Positions 17,207 through 25,526 of a stretch of DNA of 64,000 bases are shown in pieces; position 1 is the stretch's first letter; the number at the start of each line of letters is the position of its first letter. The translations under genes and the position numbers were made by a program. The stretch comes from Congzhengia sp045576635 (GTDB lineage: Bacteria > Bacillota > Clostridia > UBA1381 > UBA9506). The stretch covers positions 62,001 through 126,000 of the forward strand of contig JAZNGT010000015.1 in assembly GCA_045576635.1 (NCBI GenBank), given 5' to 3'. Below the pieces are notes generated by a model. It saw only the letters and a program-made list of their open reading frames with translations, had not been told where the DNA came from and ran no database searches.

Positions 17207-17491
17207 TTAACCGATTGCGTTAAGTAAAATATTAACTAATATATTAGGCGCAACAAAGATTAATAAAATTGCAATAACCAATGCGTAAAGACCAGTTGTT
17301 TCCGCAATCGCACAACCCATAAGCATTGTACTTGTAACGTCACCTTTCGATTCAGGCTGACGGCCAATTGCTTCACAAGCTTTTGCTACGGCGTTACCTT
17401 CACCAATACCGGGGCCGATACCGGCAATCATGGCTGTACCTGCGCCCAATGCGCACGCTCCTAAAATAATACCAATTGCAAGTTCTAACAT
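17207..17491 (-). CDS. atpE: ATP synthase Fo c subunit, probable Na+-binding type
   Basis: This is the ring-forming ion carrier of Fo. The 94-residue protein has two membrane helices joined by the RQPESKGD loop. The ion site in helix 2 is AETTGLY (Glu64, Thr65, Thr66, Tyr69), equivalent to Glu65-Ser66-Thr67-Tyr70 of the Na+ enzyme of Ilyobacter. In helix 1 the sequence GPGIGEGN places Glu31 where Ilyobacter has Gln32. A Glu/Glu pair with Thr and Tyr matches the two-carboxylate Na+ motif known from Fusobacterium. Na+ coupling is therefore likely but inferred. The ring sits against the a subunit encoded just upstream. Confidence 0.95.
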   Translation of the reverse strand: MLELAIGIILGACALGAGTAMIAGIGPGIGEGNAVAKACEAIGRQPESKGDVTSTMLMGCAIAETTGLYALVIAILLIFVAPNILVNILLNAIG

Positions 17492-17492
17492 G

Positions 17493-18392
17493 TTACATTT
17501 CCTCCTGTGTGTGTAATTGTTTTTTATTATTTTTCTTTTTTAAATACTCTTCAAGCGGGAAACCATCTGAAACATACATCATAGTAAGCATAGCAAAAAT
17601 GTATGCTTGCAGACATCCGCTAAACACATCAAAATAAATAGAAAGGACAGCAGGAATACCAACTTGAAAAAGCGGAATATCGCCTAAAAATCCAGGGAGC
17701 CATCCTAAAATTAAATGCGATAAGCCCTGAAGTCCTGCTGCAACCAAGACAGAAATTACTGCACCTGACAAAATGTTGCCATAATGACGAAACGCCATAG
17801 ACACCGGCGTTGCTATTTCACCTATAACATTAAGCGGTGTTAAAAGGATTGGACTTGTAAGCGACTTAATATAATGTAGCGGTCCACATTTTAATTTATA
17901 GTACGTAATAAGAATGAATGTAATAATTGCCCAACCTGACACGACATTTAAATCTGATGTTGGCGGATAAAGACCTAAAAGCGATAATAAACTTGAAAAC
18001 GCAGATAGGCCAATAATCGCAGCAATAAAAGGAGAAAAACCTTTGAAATATTCACCCATATTCTGCATAACTAAACCATTTGTTTTCTCAACAATCCATT
18101 CAGCCAGATGCTGCCTTTTTAAAACGTTTTGTGTTTTAAGTCCGTGCGTTAAGTAAAGGCATAAACCCAACAAAGAAAGCATAACAAGCCATGAATTAAT
18201 TTGCGCGCTTGTGAGAATAAAATCCTGAATCGGCATAGGATGTGTAAAATAAATCTGTGCACCGGAAATTTCGATTCCCTCACCCATGGGGGTTGTTAGG
18301 ATTTTAAGTAACATACCGGCTACAAGCGGCAAAATCATAAGCGCGATATAAAAAATGTCAATTACAAGAAAGAAACGTTTTTTCACGTTCAT
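17493..18392 (-). CDS. atpB: ATP synthase Fo a subunit
   Basis: This is the stator channel subunit of Fo. The 299-residue polytopic protein contains the essential-arginine helix block PVSMAFRHYGNILSG and a C-terminal pair of helices (YFDVFSGCLQAYIFAMLTMMYV). The ATG at 18392 is chosen because GGAGG lies 7 bases upstream; an in-frame codon 15 residues earlier lies inside atpI. atpB starts after atpI and is followed at once by atpE. Confidence 0.95.
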   Translation of the reverse strand: MNVKKRFFLVIDIFYIALMILPLVAGMLLKILTTPMGEGIEISGAQIYFTHPMPIQDFILTSAQINSWLVMLSLLGLCLYLTHGLKTQNVLKRQHLAEWIVEKTNGLVMQNMGEYFKGFSPFIAAIIGLSAFSSLLSLLGLYPPTSDLNVVSGWAIITFILITYYKLKCGPLHYIKSLTSPILLTPLNVIGEIATPVSMAFRHYGNILSGAVISVLVAAGLQGLSHLILGWLPGFLGDIPLFQVGIPAVLSIYFDVFSGCLQAYIFAMLTMMYVSDGFPLEEYLKKKNNKKQLHTQEEM

Positions 18393-18414
18393 ATAATACC
18401 TCCAGATCGGGAGT

Positions 18415-18804
18415 TTACTGTTTCTTTTGTTTATCAAATAAGGGTCTTAAGAAAATCGCAATTCGGGGAAAAAACACGGGAATTATAACCGACCAGTTAT
18501 GAAAACAGGAAAGTGTAATGCCAATGATTAATACAAGCACCATAAAAAGCATTCTGTAAATACGTGAAATCTGCATCACTTTTTTTGCGTCATCTTTTTC
18601 TTTTGTTACAGCCTTTTGAACTGTAAGACCTAAAAACAAAAAGTTTAAAACACTTGCCAAACCGCTTAAAATATTGCCAAGCAAAACTGTATCATTCCAT
18701 TTATTTATCAAAAGAAAAACAGCCTGCATCAATATACTGAGCGCAAAAACGCACCAAGCAATATACTTCGTCTCTTTTTTTACAGTCGGATCAATTTTTA
18801 ACAT
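18415..18804 (-). CDS. atpI: AtpI-like ATP synthase assembly protein
   Basis: The 129-residue protein has four hydrophobic segments (about residues 12-33, 40-60, 82-100 and 105-120) and no catalytic motif. Its size, topology and position as first gene before atpB match AtpI, which helps assemble the c-ring and may aid Mg2+ uptake in some bacteria. Sequence similarity in this family is low, so the call rests mainly on context. RBS GGTGA precedes the ATG, and a near-consensus promoter lies upstream. Confidence 0.75.
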   Translation of the reverse strand: MLKIDPTVKKETKYIAWCVFALSILMQAVFLLINKWNDTVLLGNILSGLASVLNFLFLGLTVQKAVTKEKDDAKKVMQISRIYRMLFMVLVLIIGITLSCFHNWSVIIPVFFPRIAIFLRPLFDKQKKQ

Positions 18805-18842
18805 AGTATCACCAAATTTCCGTATTTTATCATAACGACTAT

Positions 18843-18871
18843 ATTATACCATTTTTTTCGTTCTTTGTCTA
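18843..18871 (-). promoter_or_regulatory. Sigma-A promoter of the atp operon
   Basis: TAGACA (18871-18866), a 17-base spacer and TATAAT (18848-18843) are followed by atpI about 40 bases further on. No extra operator-like repeat is seen. Confidence 0.72.
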
Positions 18872-18888
18872 CTAAATTATAGATTTTT

Positions 18889-18931
18889 ATAAAAAAAGAG
18901 ACGGCCATTTTTAATAGCACGTCTCTTTTTA
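18889..18931 (-). terminator. Rho-independent terminator after pfkA
   Basis: The stem AAAAAGAGACG / CGTCTCTTTTT has a 16-base loop and T-runs in both directions. It separates the pnp-thrS-pfkA operon from the atp promoter. Confidence 0.82.
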
Positions 18932-19906
18932 TTACATTGCAAGTATATCTGAAATTTCAATCATGGACTCGTCTAATTTTTTAGACATATTAAGACCTTC
19001 TAAAATATCGAAATCAACAATTTTTTCATTTTTTATTGCAACAATTCTGTTACCGATTCCCTGCTTGATTAAATTTACCGCATAATGACCCATCTGACTT
19101 GCAACAACACGATCTTTCACAGTCGGATTGCCGCCGCGCTGAATATGACCTAAAATGGTTGCCCTTGTTTCAATGCCAGTTTCTTCTTCAATTCTTTGCG
19201 CCATTTTAAGTGTACTCATATGGTCTTTTGTGATGCCTTCAGCAACAACAATTAAGTGTTGTTCTTTTCCGCGTTGAATGCCTTCCTGTACTTTTGAAAG
19301 TACATCACGTCTGAAATCAAACGGATTTTCAGGAATAATAACTGCTTCAGCACCACAGGAAATACCGATATTTGCAGCGATATAACCTGCATTTCGTCCC
19401 ATAACTTCAACAACAGAGCAACGATCATGACTGCGGCATGTATCACGGATTTTGTCGATTGCTTCCTGCACAGTATTAAGTGCCGTATCAAAGCCAATTG
19501 TGTAATCAGAGCAACCTACATCATTATCAATTGTACCTGGGATGCCAACCGTCGGAAGTCCAGCCAAACTTAAATCTCTCGCGCCACGGAAAGAACCGTC
19601 ACCACCAATTACGATAAGACCGTCAAGTCCGATTTCTTTTACTTTGTCTATCGCCTTTTGTACACCCTCAGCTGATTTGAATTCTTTACAACGCGCTGTC
19701 TGCAATATCGTACCACCACGCTGCAGAATATCAGAAACCGCTCGTACATCGAGTTCTGTATATAAGCCTTCAAGCAAACCTACATAACCTTTTTTAAAGC
19801 CAAGAACTTCAAGACCCTGGTTAACAGCAGCACGTGTAACAGCACGGATGGCCGCATTCATACCGGGCGCATCACCACCGCTTGTTAAAACACCAATTCG
19901 TTTCAT
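18932..19906 (-). CDS. pfkA: ATP-dependent 6-phosphofructokinase
   Basis: This enzyme phosphorylates fructose 6-phosphate to fructose 1,6-bisphosphate, the committed glycolytic step. The 324-residue protein has the ATP motif GGDAPGMNAAIR, the GGDGSFRGA glycine loop, the catalytic GTIDND and the substrate block MGRNAGYIA. Gly at the second GGDGS position points to the ATP form rather than the PPi form (which carries GGDD). It closes the pnp-thrS operon, 25 bases after the small gene, and a strong terminator follows. Confidence 0.96.
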   Translation of the reverse strand: MKRIGVLTSGGDAPGMNAAIRAVTRAAVNQGLEVLGFKKGYVGLLEGLYTELDVRAVSDILQRGGTILQTARCKEFKSAEGVQKAIDKVKEIGLDGLIVIGGDGSFRGARDLSLAGLPTVGIPGTIDNDVGCSDYTIGFDTALNTVQEAIDKIRDTCRSHDRCSVVEVMGRNAGYIAANIGISCGAEAVIIPENPFDFRRDVLSKVQEGIQRGKEQHLIVVAEGITKDHMSTLKMAQRIEEETGIETRATILGHIQRGGNPTVKDRVVASQMGHYAVNLIKQGIGNRIVAIKNEKIVDFDILEGLNMSKKLDESMIEISDILAM

Positions 19907-19931
19907 AAGATAAACCCACCTTTTGTATCAC

Positions 19932-20129
19932 CTAGTTTATTTGGTTTATAATGATTGCATGACCTTCGTCAACCTGAGATTCAGGCAACAGAATTTCATA
20001 GCAGCCATATTGTTCGTTTGCACGAAGTCCAAGAGAACGCATTTTAACTAAAAGCCCCGCTTCCAGTAGCATGCGTTTTACAGACATGGCAACTTCTTTA
20101 TTTTGCGTAATGTAAACTACAATCCACAA
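19932..20129 (-). CDS. Small conserved-looking protein, DUF2007-like
   Basis: The 65-residue cytosolic product has a beta-alpha-beta layout (IVVYITQNKEVAMSVKRML, then GCYEILLP) resembling small DUF2007 / putative signal-transducing proteins with a ferredoxin-like fold. The start appears to be TTG with AAGGA closely upstream, which suggests low expression. It lies 5 bases after thrS and 25 before pfkA and must be cotranscribed. No active-site motif is seen. The family label is tentative. Confidence 0.6.
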   Translation of the reverse strand: MWIVVYITQNKEVAMSVKRMLLEAGLLVKMRSLGLRANEQYGCYEILLPESQVDEGHAIIINQIN

Positions 20130-20134
20130 ATTCC

Positions 20135-22072
20135 TTACCTCACCTTATCCCGAATTTCCTTCGAAATAGTTTCGATAAATTCACCTTTTTCTACCTGACC
20201 TAAGTCGCCATTTTTTCTGGAACGAACACTGACGGTTCCGGTTTCAACTTCTTTTTCACCGACAATTAGCATGTACGGTACCTTTTCGAGCTGTGCTTCG
20301 CGGATTTTGTAACCAATTTTTTCGTTACGTTCATCTACTTCAACTAAAATGCCGTATTTACGCATTTCAGCAGCATATGCTTTTGCATACTCTTTCTGAT
20401 TGTCAGTAATCGGAAGAATTTTAACCTGAACGGGCGCAAGCCATGTCGGGAACGCGCCTGCATATTTTTCAATCAAAAGCGCGAGTGTGCGTTCATAGCA
20501 ACCGATTGAAGTTCTGTGAATGATATAAGGATTTTTCTTACTACCATCACTGTCTGTGTATTCCATACCAAATTTTTCAGCGAGCATCTGGTCAACCTGA
20601 ATGGTAACAAGCGTATCTTCTTTGCCGAATACATTTTTAATCTGAATGTCAAGTTTCGGACCATAAAATGCTGCTTCGCCAATTCCAATTTTATAGTCGA
20701 TACCTAAATCGTCAAGGATTTTCTTCATGGTATCCTGCGCTTCTGCCCACTGTTCGTCGGTGCCGATATACTTGTCACGGTTTTCGGGATCCCACTGCGA
20801 GAAACGGTAAGAAACATCTTCATATAAACCGAGCGTTTCAAGCATTTCGTTTGTAAGTTCTAAGCAGCTTTTGAATTCCGCTTCTAACTGGTCAGGACGG
20901 CACATCAAGTGACCTTCTGTAATTGTAAACTGACGTACACGGATAAGACCGTGCATTTCGCCGGATGCTTCATTTCTGAAAAGTGTTGATGTTTCACCGT
21001 AACGAAGCGGTAAATCTCTATAACTTCTCATTTTATTAAGGTATGCCTGGTACTGGAACGGACATGTCATAGGACGAAGTGCAAATACTTCTTTGTCGTC
21101 ACTTTCAGGGTCGCCCATAACAAACATACCATCTAAATAATGGTCCCAGTGACCTGAAATTTTGTAAAGATCACTTTTTGCCATAAGAGGCGTTTTTGTA
21201 CGAAGCCAACCATGTGCTTCTTCTGTATCTTCAACCCATCTTTGAAGCGTCTGAAGAATTTTAGTACCCTTGGGAAGCATGATCGGAAGTCCCTGACCGA
21301 TAACATCACAAGTTGTGAAAATTTCAAGTTCACGGCCGAGTTTGTTGTGGTCACGTTTTCTTGCTTCTTCCTGCGCAGTCAAAAACTCTTCCATGTCTGT
21401 TTTCTTTAAAAATGCTGTTCCGTAAATTCTCTGAAGCATCTTATTCTTTTCGTTACCACGCCAGTAAGCACCAGCAGTTCCGGTTAAGCAAAATGCCTTT
21501 ACTTTACCGGTTGAAGAAACGTGAGGTCCTGCACAAAGGTCTGTAAATTCTCCCTGTGTATAGAAGGATATTTCAGCATCTTCCGGAAGATCGGAAATAA
21601 GTTCTACTTTATAAATTTCCCCTTTTTCTTCAAAATATTTAAGTGCATCTTCCCTGGACATCAATGAGCGTTTTACGGGAAGATTTTCTTTTACGATTTT
21701 TTTCATTTCAGCTTCAATTTTAGAAAGTGTTTCTGTGCTGAATGATTCATCGCAATCGATATCGTAATAAAACCCATTTTCAATAGAAGGACCGATTGCA
21801 AGTTTCGCCTCGGGGAATAATCTTTTTACAGCTTGTGCTAAGATATGAGATGCCGTATGCCGCAGCGTATCTTTTCCTGCCTGGTCGTCAAAGGTTAAAA
21901 AGTTAACCGTAGCATCAGAATCCAAAACCGTAGACATATCACAAACTTTACCATCTACTTCGGCAGCAAGCGATGCACGCATTAAGCCTTCGCTAATATC
22001 GCCTGCAATGCTATAAAGCGGTTTTGGTTCATTATATTCAAGTTGACTTCCGTCTTTTAATGTGATTTTCAT
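20135..22072 (-). CDS. thrS: Threonyl-tRNA synthetase
   Basis: This enzyme charges tRNA-Thr. The 645-residue protein has the TGS domain (residues 1-60), the editing domain with HTASHILAQAV (His-x3-His) and LCAGPHV (the distal Cys-x3-His), the class II core with motif 2 around TLFRNEASGEMHGL, and a C-terminal anticodon domain. The zinc-cysteine block reads MTCPFQYQ where many bacterial enzymes have MNCPGH; the cysteine is kept. It lies 18 bases after pnp. There is no T-box between them, so control must come from the pnp leader or from translation. Confidence 0.96.
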   Translation of the reverse strand: MKITLKDGSQLEYNEPKPLYSIAGDISEGLMRASLAAEVDGKVCDMSTVLDSDATVNFLTFDDQAGKDTLRHTASHILAQAVKRLFPEAKLAIGPSIENGFYYDIDCDESFSTETLSKIEAEMKKIVKENLPVKRSLMSREDALKYFEEKGEIYKVELISDLPEDAEISFYTQGEFTDLCAGPHVSSTGKVKAFCLTGTAGAYWRGNEKNKMLQRIYGTAFLKKTDMEEFLTAQEEARKRDHNKLGRELEIFTTCDVIGQGLPIMLPKGTKILQTLQRWVEDTEEAHGWLRTKTPLMAKSDLYKISGHWDHYLDGMFVMGDPESDDKEVFALRPMTCPFQYQAYLNKMRSYRDLPLRYGETSTLFRNEASGEMHGLIRVRQFTITEGHLMCRPDQLEAEFKSCLELTNEMLETLGLYEDVSYRFSQWDPENRDKYIGTDEQWAEAQDTMKKILDDLGIDYKIGIGEAAFYGPKLDIQIKNVFGKEDTLVTIQVDQMLAEKFGMEYTDSDGSKKNPYIIHRTSIGCYERTLALLIEKYAGAFPTWLAPVQVKILPITDNQKEYAKAYAAEMRKYGILVEVDERNEKIGYKIREAQLEKVPYMLIVGEKEVETGTVSVRSRKNGDLGQVEKGEFIETISKEIRDKVR

Positions 22073-22090
22073 TTTATTGCCTCCAAACTT

Positions 22091-24214
22091 TTACTCGTTA
22101 CCTTTGTTAGCAAGTTCGTTTAATGCATCTTTTCTGGAAAGGCTGATTTTACCTGTCTTTTCGTCAACTTCCATTACTTTAACCATAATTTCATCGCCAA
22201 CATTTACAACATCTTCAACTTTTTCAACGCGTCTGTTTTCGAGTTTGGAAATGTGAACCAGTCCCTCAACGCCGGGAATAAATTCAACAAACGCACCAAA
22301 GGAAGTTACAGTTACAACCTTACCCTTAAAGATTTTGCCGATTTCAATGTTGCCACAGATTGCTTTGATGATTTCCATTGCCTGCATTGCATCTTCTTCC
22401 ACGCTTGTTGCAATATAAATTGTTCCGTCTTCTTCAATATCAATCTTGGTCTGTGTTTCTGCTATAATCTTCTGTATCACTTTACCACCAGAGCCAATAA
22501 CGTCACGAATCTTATCGGTATCAATCTGCATGGTAAAGATTTTCGGAGCGTATTTGGATAAAGATTCTCTCGGTTCGGGAATTGCTTTTAAAATAACATC
22601 GTCGATGATGTGGTTTCTTGCTTCTTTTGTCTGTGCAAATGCCTGTTTGATAATTTCAGGTGTCAAGCCATCAATCTTAATATCCATCTGAATTGCGGTG
22701 ATACCTTCTTTTGTTCCCGCAACTTTAAAGTCCATATCGCCATAGAAGTCTTCCAGACCCTGAATGTCAACCATTGTAATAAAGCGTTCGCCCTCTGTTA
22801 CAAGACCAACAGAGATACCTGCAACCGGAGCTTTAATCGGAACACCCGCATCCATAAGTGCCAATGTGCTTCCGCATACACTTGCCTGCGATGTACTGCC
22901 GTTTGAAGATAATACTTCAGACACCAGTCTTAAAGTATAAGGGAATACACCAACATCCGGAATTACTGCTTCAAGGGCACGTTCAGCCAAAGCACCGTGA
23001 CCGATTTCACGTCTTCCGGGGCCTCTCGAAGGTCTTGTTTCGCCTACGCTGTAAGACGGGAAATTGTAGTGGTGGATGTAGCGTTTTTCAGTTTCGTTGT
23101 CGATACCGTCAAGCATCTGTGCTTCGCCAACCGGTCCTAATGTAGCAACAGTCAAAACTTGTGTCTGCCCACGAGAGAAAAGACCAGAACCGTGTGTTCT
23201 CGGTAAAATGCCAACTTCTGCATGAAGCGGACGAATATCCAAAATGCCTCTTCCGTCAACACGTTTACCTTCGTCTAAAATCCAACGACGTACGATAAAT
23301 TTCATTAACTTTTCAACGGTTTCTGTAATTTCAGCACCATTTTCTTCTTCGGTGTAAACGCCTTCAAAGTGATTGTAGAGTTCTTCGTAGAACACTTTCA
23401 TATTTGCTTCACGAACGTTTTTGTCGTCTGTATCAAGTGCTTTCTTTAACTTATCCAAACCAAAAGCCTTAATTGCTTCGTACATTTCTTCGTCAACGAC
23501 ATGAGGTTCGTATGAAATCTTTTCTTTGCCGATTTCTTTCTGGATGTCAGAGATAAACGCGCAAATCTTTTTGATTTCTTCGTGTGCTTTCATGATTGCG
23601 TCAAACACAATTTCTTCTTTCACTTCGTTTGCGCCTGCCTCAATCATAACAACCTTATCTTTTGTGCCGGCAACTGTCAAATACATGTCGCTTTTTTCTC
23701 TCTGAGCAGCATCCGGGTTGATAACGATTTCACCGTCAACAAGACCTACAACAACACCTGCAATGGGTCCGTTCCACGGGATTTCAGAAATAGAAATTGC
23801 GATAGAAGTACCAACCATAGCAGCAACTTCGGGTGAGAAATCCTGATCAACAGACATTACTGTGTTTACAACAGAAACATCGTTTCTTAAATCTTTGGGG
23901 AACAAAGGTCTTATAGGTCTGTCAATTACACGGGATGTTAAAATCGCCTTGTCAGTCGGTTTTCCTTCACGTCTTGTAAAACTTCCGGGAATTTTACCAA
24001 CTGCATAAAGTTTTTCTTCAAAGTCAACACTAAGCGGGAAAAAGTCAATTCCCTCTCTCGGTTTTGCAGCCATGGTTGCAGTAGACAATACGCATGTTTC
24101 GCCGTATCTTACGAGGACTGCACCACCGGCAAGTTCTGCAAATTTTCCTGTCTCGATTTCGAGCGGTCTGCCCGCAAATTCTGTTTTAAAGCTTTTGTAC
24201 ATAATGATACTCAT
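22091..24214 (-). CDS. pnp: Polyribonucleotide nucleotidyltransferase (PNPase)
   Basis: This 3'-5' phosphorolytic exoribonuclease is about 707 residues long. It has two RNase PH domains (AGRPLEIETGKFAELAGG at the first, GSGLFSRGQTQ in the second), a KH domain (IDTDKIRDVIGSGGKVIQKI) and a C-terminal S1 domain (GKVVTVTSFGAFVEFIPGVEGLVHI). Two in-frame ATGs, at 24214 and 24202, are possible; AAAGG is 2 bases from the first and 14 from the second, so the start is uncertain. It leads the pnp-thrS-pfkA operon. rpsO, its usual upstream neighbour, is not here. A structured leader suggests autoregulation. Confidence 0.95.
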   Translation of the reverse strand: MSIIMYKSFKTEFAGRPLEIETGKFAELAGGAVLVRYGETCVLSTATMAAKPREGIDFFPLSVDFEEKLYAVGKIPGSFTRREGKPTDKAILTSRVIDRPIRPLFPKDLRNDVSVVNTVMSVDQDFSPEVAAMVGTSIAISISEIPWNGPIAGVVVGLVDGEIVINPDAAQREKSDMYLTVAGTKDKVVMIEAGANEVKEEIVFDAIMKAHEEIKKICAFISDIQKEIGKEKISYEPHVVDEEMYEAIKAFGLDKLKKALDTDDKNVREANMKVFYEELYNHFEGVYTEEENGAEITETVEKLMKFIVRRWILDEGKRVDGRGILDIRPLHAEVGILPRTHGSGLFSRGQTQVLTVATLGPVGEAQMLDGIDNETEKRYIHHYNFPSYSVGETRPSRGPGRREIGHGALAERALEAVIPDVGVFPYTLRLVSEVLSSNGSTSQASVCGSTLALMDAGVPIKAPVAGISVGLVTEGERFITMVDIQGLEDFYGDMDFKVAGTKEGITAIQMDIKIDGLTPEIIKQAFAQTKEARNHIIDDVILKAIPEPRESLSKYAPKIFTMQIDTDKIRDVIGSGGKVIQKIIAETQTKIDIEEDGTIYIATSVEEDAMQAMEIIKAICGNIEIGKIFKGKVVTVTSFGAFVEFIPGVEGLVHISKLENRRVEKVEDVVNVGDEIMVKVMEVDEKTGKISLSRKDALNELANKGNE

Positions 24215-24369
24215 AACCTTTCTGCCCGCCAAATAAAATGTAGTAAAATACGCCGCAACGCGGGCCTGCGGTGTATGTTTCAGAATGCAAACCGCAAGAA
24301 ATAAGAGATAAACGTCAAAACGCCGTTTGGCGCTTATCTCTTACATCCGGCAGGAAAGCAGACTAAAAC
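24215..24369 (-). promoter_or_regulatory. Structured 5' leader of pnp
   Basis: The region of about 155 bases between the predicted transcript start and pnp holds a long hairpin (24302-24343: 10-bp arms TAAGAGATAA / TTATCTCTTA plus inner CG and CAAA/TTTG pairs) and a second stem (24248-24276: ATACGCCGCA / TGCGGTGTAT with one mismatch). TGCGGT at 24267-24272 could instead pair with ACCGCA at 24291-24296, which gives two exclusive folds. PNPase is known to control its own leader in enterobacteria; here that is only inferred. Confidence 0.55.
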
Positions 24370-24375
24370 ATTTAT

Positions 24376-24404
24376 ATTATACCACGCAACCTTTAGAATT
24401 TCAA
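24376..24404 (-). promoter_or_regulatory. Sigma-A promoter of the pnp operon
   Basis: TTGAAA (24404-24399), a 17-base spacer and TATAAT (24381-24376) read left. The start of transcription would be near 24369. Together with the yybS promoter it fills the 342-base divergent gap between pnp and yybS. Confidence 0.72.
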
Positions 24405-24494
24405 GAAAAATATTGTATTTTGCTTACTTTTTTCTAATTATTTATACTTTTTAATTTTTCACGCGTATAATATAGGAATATTTTAGGAATTATC

Positions 24495-24523
24495 TTGCTA
24501 TTTATAAAAATTTATGTTAAAAT
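24495..24523 (+). promoter_or_regulatory. Sigma-A promoter of the yybS-gdpP-rplI-dnaB operon
   Basis: TTGCTA, a 17-base spacer and TAAAAT lie 33 bases before the TTG start of yybS. A second TATAAT at 24466-24471 lacks a good -35 box. Confidence 0.55.
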
Positions 24524-24556
24524 GTAGAATAACCATGTAAAAAGGGGGGAGTAGTT

Positions 24557-25504
24557 TTGTCTGCTAAATGGAAAGACATGATTTCCGTAATGGTACTTAC
24601 AATCATTTTTACATTGCTTGCTACCCTTTCACAAGGGTTACTTACTATTCTTGCGGTCTCAATTGTTACCGCTCTTTTAGGATACGCAACTACAAAATTT
24701 CATTATGTATACATCACAGGCCTTTCGGTTTTGATTATTGCAATATATCTTTTGTTTTATAACAGTGTTTTAAGCACAATCACTTCCGCTATTCCGGTCA
24801 TTTTGTGTGGCTTGACACTCGGAATTTCATACAACCTGAAGTTTTCTGTATTTAAACTCTTGTGTGTATTTACGACTGTGTATGTTCTCTATATTGCAAT
24901 CAATATAAAACTTGTAAGTTTAGCATTTGTCGGCGAAAACTTTTTCGAAAGTTTTGTCGCATCGCTTGGAACATTTTATGAAGAAGCATTACAATCGTTT
25001 TCAGAAGCTAAACTTTCAGCCGATGAAATCAATGCTGTCGTTTCTGAATTCACATCGGCAATTCTTCGTTTTTCGCCAAGTTTTCTTTTGATTTTATGTA
25101 TTTTAATCGCACTTTTATCCTACTTCGTGTTCTGGTGCGTTCTACGTTTAAAGAAAACAGATACAAGCTTATTTGCACCATTTTCTATGTGGCATGCCGA
25201 GAAAGGAATCAGTATCACCTATTTTATTTTGATGATTCTTTCTCTTTTTATACCGTCCGGCTTTTTAGCCGATGTACTGCTTAATATGATTACGGTAATG
25301 TGTTTTGTGTTTTATGTATTGGGAATTTCGCTGCTCCTTTTTAACCTTAAAAAGAAAGCATTAAAGAAATTCACAATCAATATTATTATGACATTTGTCA
25401 TAGTCTTATCAATTACCATGATTGGACTTCCGTTCCTTGTGATAAGTTTTGCCGGTGCATTTGACGGATTCTTTGATTACCGCAGACGTCTCTTAAAACG
25501 TTAA
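24557..25504 (+). CDS. yybS: YybS-like DUF2232 membrane protein
   Basis: The 315-residue integral membrane protein has about eight hydrophobic segments, with a central soluble stretch at about residues 120-165. The family (DUF2232) has no proven function; B. subtilis yybS precedes gdpP/yybT, rplI and dnaC (the DnaB-type helicase) in the same order as here, which supports the call. The TTG start at 24557 is preceded by AGGGGGGAG with a 5-base spacing. It lies 22 bases before gdpP, so it is probably translated along with the c-di-AMP phosphodiesterase and could act with it at the membrane. Confidence 0.82.
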   Translation: MSAKWKDMISVMVLTIIFTLLATLSQGLLTILAVSIVTALLGYATTKFHYVYITGLSVLIIAIYLLFYNSVLSTITSAIPVILCGLTLGISYNLKFSVFKLLCVFTTVYVLYIAINIKLVSLAFVGENFFESFVASLGTFYEEALQSFSEAKLSADEINAVVSEFTSAILRFSPSFLLILCILIALLSYFVFWCVLRLKKTDTSLFAPFSMWHAEKGISITYFILMILSLFIPSGFLADVLLNMITVMCFVFYVLGISLLLFNLKKKALKKFTINIIMTFVIVLSITMIGLPFLVISFAGAFDGFFDYRRRLLKR

Positions 25505-25526
25505 GTTTTTACAGGAGTTGTAAATT

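Noticed and set aside
24466..24471. Second TATAAT before yybS
   Set aside because: No acceptable -35 hexamer lies 16-18 bases upstream. The downstream TTGCTA-17-TAAAAT pair is better.
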